Notes under the pieces: model-generated | Seen by the model: only the letters and a program-made list of their open reading frames with translations | Told to the model about the DNA's origin: nothing | Database searches by the model: none | Shown: positions 32,941-42,622 of the stretch, in pieces | Position numbering within the stretch: the first letter of the stretch is position 1 | Layout: every line of letters begins with the position of its first letter | NCBI GenBank assembly: GCA_013423325.1 | Contig: BLJB01000240.1 | Location: forward strand, 1 to 47,723 | Length of the DNA: 47,723 nt | DNA from: Usnea hakonensis | Taxonomy: Eukaryota; Ascomycota; Lecanoromycetes; Lecanorales; Parmeliaceae | Direction of reading: 5' to 3' | Position numbers and translations under genes: made by a program

Positions 32941-33501
32941 CTCAACCCAAGGCTCCCAACGGTTGGACCATGGACCGTGGACTATTAGTCTGGACCAGTC
33001 CAATGGACCGGTCCAGTAGACCGTCTGAATATTTGGTAAACGGTCTATGGACTGGTCTATATAAGTGGACTATTAGTCTGGACTATTAGTCCACTATACC
33101 GATATTTGTTAGATTGTGACGAGATTTTTGGTGGAAACAATTACTTTTACTATCTAGTAGCTTAGGCCTAGGGCTACTTTTTCGGCACTAGGAGTAATAT
33201 GAAAAAAAAGTGTTCTCTATTATTTAATATATATTATTTACCATAACCAATCTATTATGGCTATAAGCGATTGCGATTGCGAGCTACTAGGAGTCTCTAC
33301 TACTATTACAACTCCATTTAGTATAGCTATAGGGTCTCCAGGAATTTTAGCCTAAACTATGCTGGACCAGTCCATTGGACTGGTCCAAATGAGTTAGACG
33401 GTTTACCATTTGGACGGACCATGGACAGTTTATATGGCCCGATTTGGACCAGTCCAGGTCTCCTGGACCGATAGTTGGACCGTTGGGAGCCTTGGCTCAA
33501 C
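32941..33501. mobile_element. MITE-like non-autonomous element with 17-bp terminal inverted repeats
   Basis: The 549-bp element (32947-33495) has perfect 17-bp inverted ends: CCAAGGCTCCCAACGGT at 32947-32963 and its reverse complement at 33479-33495. It is flanked by a 6-bp direct repeat CTCAAC (32941-32946 and 33496-33501), the presumed target-site duplication. Both subterminal regions are packed with TGGACC/GGTCCA and TGGACCAGTCCA palindromes in mirrored order, and the centre is AT-rich. There is no open frame, so mobility would depend on a transposase elsewhere. Class II superfamily is not assigned; a 6-bp duplication is unusual for the common fungal superfamilies. Confidence 0.85.
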
Positions 33502-33789
33502 CACAACGACCAATCGTCGTAATTAAGAGGATGGAGCAATAAGTCTCCGGGCCTTCTTCAGCCTCCCGATTTTCGGGTACAGCTCCGTTCAGTTTAATGC
33601 TGACGATCACTTGTGGTCCAGATTTAAACAAGTAGATTGAATAGCTGGAGCTTTCAATATCAAGTACGTGAATTTGGCCCAATGCCCTAACCCTAAGTCG
33701 TAGGTACCTGATCTGCCGCAGTCACATCGTACCCCCACTTGACCGGACATTATATCTGACCCAAAATCACGAGCAGCGAAAGCGACTCC

Positions 33790-34395
33790 ATGGCGACCTT
33801 ACGCAGTTCCTTCCTCGGCTCTATCGCAGAAGTGTGCATTGTGACTGGCGACCATAAGAAAACGATGGACGGCCTCCTGCAACTAGGCATCGGTCCATTC
33901 CAGGTCTTCGACTTCACACCTACTACCGTTCCACAACGGTCGTTCCGCGGCCAAGCAGGCTCTTTCGAGCTCAAAGTATGCTTCGCGAAACACGGCGACT
34001 TGGTCTTTGAGGTCATGCAGCCTACGCGCGGGGAGAGTTTGATGGCGGAGTACCTACATCAAGTATGTGGTTATGTCGTGTAGTTATAGAGCCCTGGAGC
34101 TGATGCGACTCAGAGACGTGGAAAGGAAGGCGTGCAGCATATAGCGTTTGATTGTAATAATATACCTATGGAAGACCGCAAGAATGAAATGCGCCAAAGG
34201 GGATTCGAGCTCGCTATGGAAGGTGTTTGGAAGGGAAAGAGGGGGACGTGCCATTTTTGCTTCTTTGATACGGAGGCTAGGACGGGGACTGTTTTTGAGA
34301 GTATTGTGTTCTCGGAGGATTGGGAGGATCCGGAGTGCGAATGGTATCCGCTGTTGGCAGGGGAAGACGGTTCTTGTGGTGGGGAAAGGGAATGA
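33790..34395 (+). CDS. VOC superfamily (glyoxalase / methylmalonyl-CoA epimerase-like) protein
   Basis: Two exons: 33790-34062, intron 34063-34113 (51 nt, GTATGT to CTCAG, CTGAT branch site), 34114-34395, giving 184 residues. The first half begins IAEVCIVTGDHKKTMDGLLQLGIGPFQVFDF, a glyoxalase-fold beta-alpha start in which the usual metal-binding His at strand 1 appears to be replaced (V-C-I-V). FELKVCFAKHGDLVFEVMQP provides the Glu at the end of the first module. The second module starts VQHIAFDCNNIP with a metal-ligand-type His (QHIAF), followed by a fold-consistent FDTEARTGTVFESIVF with Glu. Fungal members of this type are uncharacterised. It may act on small-molecule metabolites in the cytosol. 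The missing first His could mean an altered metal site. Confidence 0.85.
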
Positions 34396-35429
34396 GAGGG
34401 TAGAGAATTAGTGCTTTTATGGCAACGCTACGCTGTTGAGCCCTACGGAATCATTTGTATAATGGAAAAATCGTAGCTATATGATGAACTATGACCCGAT
34501 GTCCTGATAATCATAAGCTGTTTCGGCGGTATTGTCTCGATACGCTCTCACGGTGTAGTGTAGTGTCTAGAAACTATATTAGATTAAAGAAGGGAGTAAG
34601 CGTCTGGGTATGTTCTTGGTGAATGTCTAAAACGGGCGGATTTGACGACCGCATGGACTTGGTTATCGTCGAGTCCGCGATTGCAATCGCAGCTCTTCCC
34701 TAAGTCTGCATATTTGTTGCCGCTGCGAGGTTGCTCCGGAGTAGGTTGTCAAAAGAAATTGTCTAGGGTCTAAGGCACTAGAAGACAACAATCCTAGTAT
34801 TTGTTGCTGGACCAGCGCTTCCATTGCACATTGTAGCGTAAGTTATACTTATTGAACACACTTAGTGACTAAGTAAGAGAGCCAGGCGTTGATGATTATA
34901 AAATTTGTTATGTACTTATGACGCAACGATCGAGGGCTTGCCATACTTTGCAGAATGCATCAGCAATTTTTCGATCTCTGTGCAATCATTTGTGAAGATT
35001 TATAGCTGTGGTGGTAAGTTTGAAGTTGCATAGATAGGCGCGTGTGACCTCGGTGACTTTGATATCCTCATTCTAGATTTCTATAGGTTATCCTAGATTT
35101 TGGTGCTGATATTTACAAACTCTGGCGCTGTCTGATATAGAAGTGCAGACTTCGAACGGTCTTGCGGACACTCAACTGTCTTTGCGGTTTGTGCATTCTA
35201 TACTGCAAATTAGAAAATCTAACCGTGGCTTACATTACTTGATTGGTAAAATTGCTGCCAAAAATGCCGATAGAGGCCGTTGAATGTCATTATACATAAT
35301 GTTAACTTTGATGATCTGTTCCGCGATGCCAAAATTCCGCCAGGTCCTCAACATCTGGAAACCATGGTTCAAAATGATTAGCACTACTCTTGTAGCACGG
35401 ACCGTCTAGATAGAAACGTCAGTCTGTAT
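34396..35429. other. Convergent intergenic stretch, nothing supportable
   Basis: About 1 kb between the convergent ends of the VOC gene and the C2H2-like gene. No coding frames of natural composition, repeats or RNA genes were recognised. Confidence 0.6.
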
Positions 35430-37653
35430 TCATACTTGCTCTTTGAGGTTATATATACCGTAAAGGGTACTGCTGAGCCCACTTGTGGAATGACACGAGC
35501 ATCCACAGGAATTGGAATGAGAACCATAGCCAGAGTCTGACGTTTGAGCCAAAGTCGAATCCTGATTCGAAGGAGAATAGTTCGAGCCCACTGGGACTGA
35601 CGTAATCATTTCTTCGTTCAGATGAGGGGGCTCAACAAAGAAACCTGGTCCGCCAGTAACGACATTATCGTTACTACCCTCTTCTCTCCGGCTGCTCTGC
35701 TCTTCGACTATCTGGGGGAGACTGATCTCATAGGGTGAAGCTTGTCCTGGAACTCTAATGGTCGCTGATTGGCTGTTCAGAAGCTCAAAGTTTCGGGCTA
35801 CAGTTGCTTGGCAGTTACGAAGAATGTCCAGGAAGAGTGTCCTTACTCGCTCTTCAATTGGCGCCGCCTCCACATCCACGACAGTTCTGAGACTTTCTTC
35901 TACCAGTCGAGGTAGGGTTGTTCGGTTGTAAGCTTCAAACTGTCTTAGATCACTTGATTGCGACGAAGATGAATGAGCTGTCTCGAAGTCCAGGGGGATA
36001 GGTTCGTGGTCTTAAAAATGTTCAACATTGATTCTCCAAGCCATTCCGGAAGGTGCTGTATTTACTTACATGGGCCAGGAACTGGGGCGCCAGGGAACAG
36101 GATTCTGAATACATCTTCCCAAGTCGCTCCCCTTTTGCTATTTATTAGAAGCATCTTCTCTTCACTTACACCATCCTCTATCTGAGCCGGGCGTGCTTCA
36201 CATCGGGGATCAGCATTCACGTGTCTATCCTCCTGCCCCTGGTTCATGTATACCATCCAGCATCGTCGACATTGTTTTGGCGCAACATGGGTCCTCCTCA
36301 AATGTTGTCTAGATAAGAATGTTAGTTTTTGCATCATCTCACTTGTTACTGGGATACACTATTCAAATATAGCTTCTTACTTCAGCCTACTAATGGAAGA
36401 AAATCCAGGTCCTAAACAGGTTCGGTATTTTACCCCCGTATCGAGATTGGGGCAGTATTTGATTGGATCATACTTGTGAAAAGGGCACGCGAGCTGAAGA
36501 TCGAGTGCACGGCTTGTCATATCTGATGGGCTCTCTTTCTGTTTTTTCCTGTCGTTGCCATCACCTTGGGGGCGATCTCTGTCATAATTTGCTCGCTTTC
36601 CTAGGCGACTCTTTTGGGAACAGTTGGTGGATTCGCAATTGTCCAAGGGCGCACGTGAGCTTTCCGCCTCTGGCGTTGTCCGGGTTCTCACATTTGCTTG
36701 CCATTGAGAGCTGAACATGGCATACACATCTTGCATCAGCGACGAAATGATCTGGTGTTTCGTGTACGCTATAGTCAATTTCTCATCTCCTACGGAGGCT
36801 ACACTGCCACTTTCGTCGCTGTCAATACTTTGACTACTACTGTCTTCTGTTGTAGTTTCATCATCAGCTGCATCACTCCGAGCTCTATCATGGGAAGCGA
36901 CTTCATCGCTACTCGTAGAGATCGGTAGACAAGCTGGATTTGACTGCTCTTTAGGCTGCTTCACGTAATGAGAACTACCTATATAATATCTTGCATCGCT
37001 TTCTTTCGTACAAGACAAGGGAGATGTTCTCGGGGCTTGACGAGAGTCGTGAAAGCTGGCGCAGTAATACCGTTCGTCGCCTGTCTTCGACCTTCCTTCG
37101 TCTCGTGTAGCAGAGCTGTGAGTTATTGAAAGGGGGAAATTCTTGGACCTCTTGGACTTCAGAGATCGGACAGAACTGCTTTCAGAAGATCTGCTGAAAT
37201 CTGAGTCAAAGGATCGGATAGATCTGCTCTCTGAAGAACTACTGTAGCGCCCAGAGGTTAGTGTCGAGACGGAACTCGAATCCAAGAAGTCGTCACTTTG
37301 TTTGAAGGCATTATATGTAGAACGTTGCTCGGTATCTAAGTTACATAATTAGTGATCATATTCTATATTGCGATGTGAAACAATATTCAAAGACCTGATT
37401 GGCATAATAGAGAATTCTCCAAGGAGGAACGGGTCAATCTCGAATTATTTGTCCTAACGTTGCATAGTTCTTCAGTTTTGCTCAGCCCTTCAGTGCCTTG
37501 GGTTTGGCTTCTATCCATATCTGGTTCCTCTCGCTCACTAGTCCCTGGCTCTGATGGATAGGAGCTATAGCCACATTTCAAAAGAAGTCTTTCGAATTGC
37601 CTAGAGGAAATCAGGCTGTGTTCGGAAACGAGTGAGGAGTCTAGAGGGTCAAT
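35430..37653 (-). CDS. Ser-rich protein with fungal degenerate C2H2-type zinc module (5-prime end unresolved)
   Basis: Exons supported by frame: 37653 or less to 37395, 37335-36381, 36308-36070 and 36010-35430. The introns are 37394-37336 (59 nt, weak GTCTTT donor), 36380-36309 (72 nt) and 36069-36011 (59 nt). The N-terminal about 300 residues are Ser/Asp/Glu-rich and disordered. The conserved core is LACPFHKYDPIKYC, then RTCLGPGFSSISRLKQHLRRTH, then PKQCRRCWMVYMNQGQ and ADPRCEARPAQIEDGVSEE, continuing to WEDVFRILFPGAPVPGPYHEP. This core, with C...C, H...H and C-x-x-C ligands, is a well-known fungal arrangement found in many uncharacterised nuclear or signalling proteins. The C-terminus has SDSGYGSHSNSCGCSCH. 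No initiator ATG was found in the first exon, so an upstream exon is probably missing from the model. Function unknown; nucleic acid or protein binding is possible. Confidence 0.8.
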
Positions 37654-40571
37654 TCATAGCTAGATAGACCGGGGAAAAAGTAGCATTGTGGAATTTAAGG
37701 GAATTTGTATTAAGTATGTAAAGAGCAATATAGACGGAATCTGTATCCAACCTATCACAGGTAGTCTATCAAATGTCGGAATTGGCCCCTCTTCTCGAAG
37801 CACAGCAAGACCAAAAAAAAAGAGAGCCGCTTCGTAGCGCAGTGAGTATGTACGATATAAGGTAACTAGAAGGAATAGAAGGACAGCCCAAATTCTAGAT
37901 TATTCGAAGCATTCGCACAAATGCGCATCGGCGCGTTCTTGGCAGCCTAAAGCGGTAATTTGAACCGAAATGGTTGGTAGCCGGATGAACTGGTGCTCCT
38001 AGCGTTGGTCGCTACAAGCTACTCCGTAATTTAAGAAAAACTTATACACAAGATAGTCTAGATAAAGTCCACTTGAGCAAGGCCAGCAATTCTGCTATTA
38101 CTAGCATTGAGAAATATCGCAACTATTTACTTTGCAGGAGAGTGAAGCTGAGCGCGAAATTGACCGGGCTACGTGGACCTTAAGGCATATATGGCGTGGT
38201 TCTCGTGGCGCATCTCAACAAAGAGAACCTCAGAGTTGCGTATTGTCTTCCTGCGCTCGACTACTTGTCTTTTCAAATCTGTTACTGTCAATGTGAAGAT
38301 ACCTAGAGCTAGTACCAGCCGAATGACCCATCTCCAAGACTATAGATCTTGAAACAAATCCGCAACACATAGAAACTCTTTGAACTTCATGATGAAGAGT
38401 TGGTGAGTATCAATGCTTTAAAGTCACCCACAACATCCAGCTTTGATCGCCATTTCAAGACTGAGTCTGACAATCCCGTCGTCTTTTAGGCAAGACCCAA
38501 TAGACTTTAGCCGCTAGTCTGGCCGTCTCTGTGATACTTAGAGCATAAAAGAACATCAGGATCAGCCGATGTATACAATAAAAAAGTGTCCTGACGAAGT
38601 AGCTAGCTCCTATAGTCTCACGTGTAGGGTTTGGAAATACACCCTAGATTTGCACACCCTAGAGTTGCAAAGATCGTCAGATGTTCTGAGTGAGACCTTT
38701 CAGAAACGGCCCAAAAGATCCACGAAGATCCTTCTTAGAGTTTTTTAGTCCAGACTTTTGCCTCCTCACAAAACACCGGATTATCTAGGCGCACCTTCCG
38801 GCTTATAAGAAGAGCAACATTTCATCCTTCGATCTGAAACAAATTAACGAGGCCATCGGAATCAACATCCGTCCTTTTTAAATTTACAAACCTGCTGGTA
38901 ACCAATATTAGTAGTGCTTGAGACCTGGACAGGCTGGCTTAAACGTAGCTGTGTCAACACCTTGACACTCAAATACTGAAAAGTGCTGACTTTCTTTCCC
39001 CAAGGGTGCCGGGAAATGTGGAGCGTTTTTACTCCCACGAGTTTTCGGATCGAGTTTGCATTATGTTGATTCATGTCTCTTCGTGAAATACGTCTTGAAG
39101 AAGTCTCTCTATCGACCCCGACCTTTGAGCGATTTTATTAACTACGCCAGTTCACATTATCCGGATGTGACCATAGAAAGTTAGTACTTTTGAAGATCAA
39201 GTATCCCAAAAAGCGCCTGCCTTGATTTGCTGGCATTTCTGGTAATTGGCTTGAATTCGAAGCACGTTTTCATTGTCAACACACTCAAGAATGACTCAGG
39301 CCCGGACACACTATTCACTATGAAGGTAGGTACAGAGCACCAAGATGAATTTCTCTCGACTACTTCTGGACCTTTGATTACACGATTTACGGCCATTGAG
39401 ACTGAAAGGGAAATAGAATAGATACGAGAAAAATGCTATAGATACCTGTCAAGAATTCTTGGCTTCGGCTGGCAGTCGGCGGGCAGTGTTGTTGTATATG
39501 GCTCTCAAGTTATTGCCCATTTGCTAGAGACCGAAATATATCAGAGAAAAAGAAGGATTGGACGATGGAGGAGTGCTTTGAGGTGTTAACAGACAATAAT
39601 AGACCTGTGATGATGCGCAAAGGCACTAAGCTATAGCTATCGAAAAGATTGTATTTTAAATTGGACAGAAGGCTGCAGATTGGTGGTTGGCAAGGATGAA
39701 CCAGGACAAAGATCTATTTCCTGGGAGATCCAGAAGTACCTCCAAGGAGCGGACCTGGCTTCCCTTGTGGGAGGAGCCTCAGGATAGCAGAAAGACGTTT
39801 AGTGTGAGCCACTCATCTTGTGTCAGAGCCACAAGATCAACTAGAGAGCAACGATGCCAAATCACGAGAACATTGAACCAAAGTGGCTCTCTCGTAGCGT
39901 CTTTCGATACATGAAGAGGTACTAGATGGAAGGGGGGGGTGCGAAGGGGAACCAATTACAGTGAAGGAGCCAATACAGTATCGACCACATTTCCTGTGAG
40001 AAAGCGGTACTGCTTCCAGCTAAGTCTGGCAGCTTTCTAGCTACGATCCGAGGGGTGTAACTGCTAACGCTTCATAGATCTGCTAGAAGAGATGCATTAG
40101 AGGCAGAGGCAGCATGGTATACGATATTGATGGCTGAAGTTTCATGCTGTGTACGTCGTGAAAAGAGCGCGCACGACTAGATAAAGAAACAAGTAAAGTA
40201 CTACCCTAAAGTCAGGAGGTCCACAAAAAGAATCGGCGAAATAGTATGAGAAACATTGGGGACATTTACATTTAAATGTAGAAATGAGTGCTAGTTTCCG
40301 TAGATCCTCTACTACACGGCCGGTACAAAATGAAATTTAAGGAAAATAACGGTTTAAACCAGCGTGCTAACCTTACCCAAACGCAATTCCAACGAGAAGA
40401 TCAATATGTAAACCCCAATATGCTACGTGTCAGCTATCATTTGCATTCGAGTTACATTCGCTGTCGGCACTAATTATTGAACAAAAATGGGATCCGATTT
40501 GGTACTCTTCCACTTCTCAACCATGAGGATACACGCTTGCAAGTGATGACAGGACCCTACGACAATTTTTG
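37654..40571. other. Gene-free stretch, nothing supportable
   Basis: About 2.9 kb. Frames such as 39181-39396 minus and 39687-39914 plus have no domain or splice support. The segment next to 37653 may hold the missing first exon of the C2H2-like gene. A short direct repeat CACCCTAGA occurs twice near 38640-38665. Nothing else was recognised. Confidence 0.55.
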
Positions 40572-41471
40572 CTACCCCAGATATCGCCGTGCACATTGGA
40601 ATTGTTCACCATCCTGCGCTGCCACGAGCCCCAGTAGATCTTTCGCGTTTCTATGCACAGCGCGAAGTCTGCTACCAAAATGGGGGGCGTGTTTGTCACT
40701 GGAGCCCCAGTAGTCTTCAGGTCTGACGCGAACAACTTCAAAAGCATGCTATTGATGTCAGATTCGAATATGGAGTATAAAAGGATGACCTGAGTAGATG
40801 ATGGTTGTACTTACACACATCTCATGCAGCGCTGTAGCAAACATGGTTTGGAAGGGATTTGATGAACCTATCCCTAACCCCAAAGCCGAGTCCAAGAAGA
40901 TTCGTCTGGCGTTCAGAAATATCTTTGCACGTCCGGGTCCCTTAGGGCATGTGATACCTAGAAACATCCCTGACCTTTGTTCACAAGTGTTCATCAGGTC
41001 CGGATCCCCCCAATCGAAGCAAATGTTCCCACGAAGCACGCCTCCGAAGAACAGGATGTCAAGGTCGAAGAAGGATTTGATAACTAGATCGGGATGCCAA
41101 TGACTGCGTCTAGCAATGCTTAGAGCCGCGGAGAGGCGTTCCATAGCAGCACGCTCGCGCGATGAGTAGACGATTCTTGAAACGTTCTGCAGAAGGAGTT
41201 GTTGAGTGGCGCGGCCCGCACTCACAAATGGACGTTCGTTGTGCGAAGAGAACTGTTGAGTTGCATCAATATCTCTTTGGCTGATTTCGTACCGTGTCCC
41301 CTTGTCCGCTGTAACATGGCATGATACAGCGCTCATATATCTTTCTTCTGCATCGCTCGCGCATGGTAGCTGCCCAGGCCGCGGCATCCTGAGGTGTGTC
41401 TTGGAAAATACCTGTGGATGTAAGATTTGCAGGAGAATACTCAGATTCCGAGTCAAAGTATTTTGAGGCAT
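40572..41471 (-). CDS. SprT-like zinc metalloprotease domain protein
   Basis: Two exons: 41471-40815, intron 40814-40749 (66 nt, GTAAGT donor, CTGAC branch site), 40748-40572, giving 277 residues. The intron interrupts the active site: LHEMC | HAF joins to give HEMCH, the HExxH zinc motif with catalytic Glu. Upstream, SFFDLDILFFGGVLRGNICFDWG and KIFLNARRIFLDS are SprT-like family features. A third metal ligand is likely the His in HAPHFGSRLR. SprT-like proteases (Spartan/Wss1 relatives) remove DNA-protein crosslinks, but many fungal paralogues are uncharacterised and lack ubiquitin or SUMO-binding tails. No such tail is visible here; the protein ends QFQCARRYLG. The N-terminal start is the first ATG, but an alternative frame upstream (FDSESEYSPANLTSTG) suggests that another small exon or a different start is possible. 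Divergent from the gene at 41658. Confidence 0.85.
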
Positions 41472-41657
41472 AAACTCGATTCCGAGTATAAGAAAAGAAT
41501 TGCCTTAACACTTTCAGATTGTTAGAGGGGCTAAGAGCGGACCTTGAAGACGGAAAGAGCGAATCTTGAAGGCGGAAAGAGCGAATCGTCAATGGTAAGC
41601 TGCTGTGTACTTAAAGCCCACGTTCCCCTCATAGTCGTGCGTATCATACCATTAAAT
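41472..41657. promoter_or_regulatory. Short divergent promoter with a 22-bp tandem repeat
   Basis: The 186-bp region between the SprT-like gene (minus) and the His-Me nuclease-type gene (plus). A 22-base unit beginning CTTGAAGRCGGAAAGAGCGA is repeated head to tail at 41543-41564 and 41565-41586 with one mismatch (A/G). It could be paired regulatory sites; no known motif was recognised. Confidence 0.5.
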
Positions 41658-42569
41658 ATGCAGCAATCGAAGATTCCCTTTGGCAGCGCAAAACGCGCTG
41701 CCGCTCCCCTCACCCCCGTCGATGGCAACAAGCGTTCCGCTCCGCCTTCTCCCTCCGCCCCCGGCCCTGCCAAAAGACGCGCTGCCCCCAAAGTTTCCAT
41801 TGCTGCTCTGCTTTCCGCCCCTCAACCTGAGGCTTCAAACTCTCTCGCCCCCACAGGAGTCCTCGCCCCCTCCTCCGCCGCGGATCCCGCCCCCCCGGAC
41901 TTCTCCACTCCTGCCCCCGCCACCCCTCATTGGGTGGAAATGATCCCCCGCTCGCGCTGGGAAGCAGCGCTCGCTCGTCTCGTCGGCGGCTACGCCGATA
42001 AGTCAGGATCTGGTTACGCCCCCGCCACCACCAACAGCATGGGCTGCTTGCTGGGGCAAAAGGCCACCAACCGGGCGGAGAACGGTTACCTGCAGGTAAG
42101 ACCAGTTGTGCCCCCAGGCGCATCACGCGCCAAGAAGGGAGAGGAGAAGAAGGGAAAGGACAAGCCCTACTTGGCTCACCGAATTGCCGTGCTACTACAC
42201 CACCCGTAAGTGGCCACCCCAGCTCCCGCTGGGTGACCCGAGTGGCCTGTTGAGTTTAAGCAGCGCCCCCAACGTGAGCAAAATGCTCGCTGGAGAACAC
42301 GCCTCCCACCTCTGCCACCAGCCAACCTGCATCAACCACAACCATTTGGTCGTGGAGAGCAAGGCTGCCAATGAGCAGCGGAAGAGCTGCAATGGCAAGG
42401 TTAGCCCGAGCTGAGATCATTGAAAAAGGCTAGATACGCTGATCCAACAACGCAGATTGCCGTTGTTACCAAAGTCTTTGGCCGCCGCTTTCGGCTGGAC
42501 CCAGCACCCTGCCCCCATCAGCCCCGTTGCCTTTGGCCCGAGGAGGAGAGAGAAGCGGTCGAGGAGTGA
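41658..42569 (+). CDS. zf-His_Me type (His-Me finger homing-endonuclease-like) nuclear protein
   Basis: Three exons: 41658-42205, intron 42206-42263 (58 nt, GTAAGT), 42264-42399, intron 42400-42455 (56 nt), 42456-42569, giving 265 residues. Residues about 1-95 are Ala/Pro/Ser-rich, with KRAAAP and AKRRAAPK basic patches. The conserved module then contains MGCLLGQKATNRAENGYLQ, PYLAHRIAVLLHH, HASHLCHQPTCINHNHLVVE, ANEQRKSC and APCPHQPRC. The SHLC-x4-C-INHNHL pattern matches the zinc-bound His-Me (beta-beta-alpha-Me) finger of the I-PpoI-type homing endonuclease family (PF05551-like). The catalytic His is in SHLC, and the Asn that binds the metal is in INHNH. The last Cys-His-Cys set is completed only after the second intron, supporting the exon choice. 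Unlike mitochondrial or rDNA intron-encoded relatives, this gene carries two spliceosomal introns. Composition is GC-rich and unlike its flanks, suggesting transfer or mobility. Confidence 0.8.
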
Positions 42570-42622
42570 CTCGCCCCCATATGAGTTTGGCACTGTGGAG
42601 TTGCTCGCCCCCATAAGGGTTT
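42570..42622 (+). repeat. Short direct repeat in the 3-prime UTR of the nuclease-type gene
   Basis: The sequence CTCGCCCCCATA occurs at 42570 and again at 42604, each followed by a similar TGAGTTT or AGGGTTT. The same CTCGCCCCC core also appears inside the first exon. It probably reflects the biased composition of this gene. Confidence 0.6.

Noticed and set aside
41531..42126. Minus-strand Arg/Gly-rich frames opposite the nuclease-type gene
   Set aside because: Antisense shadows created by the GC-rich coding sequence.
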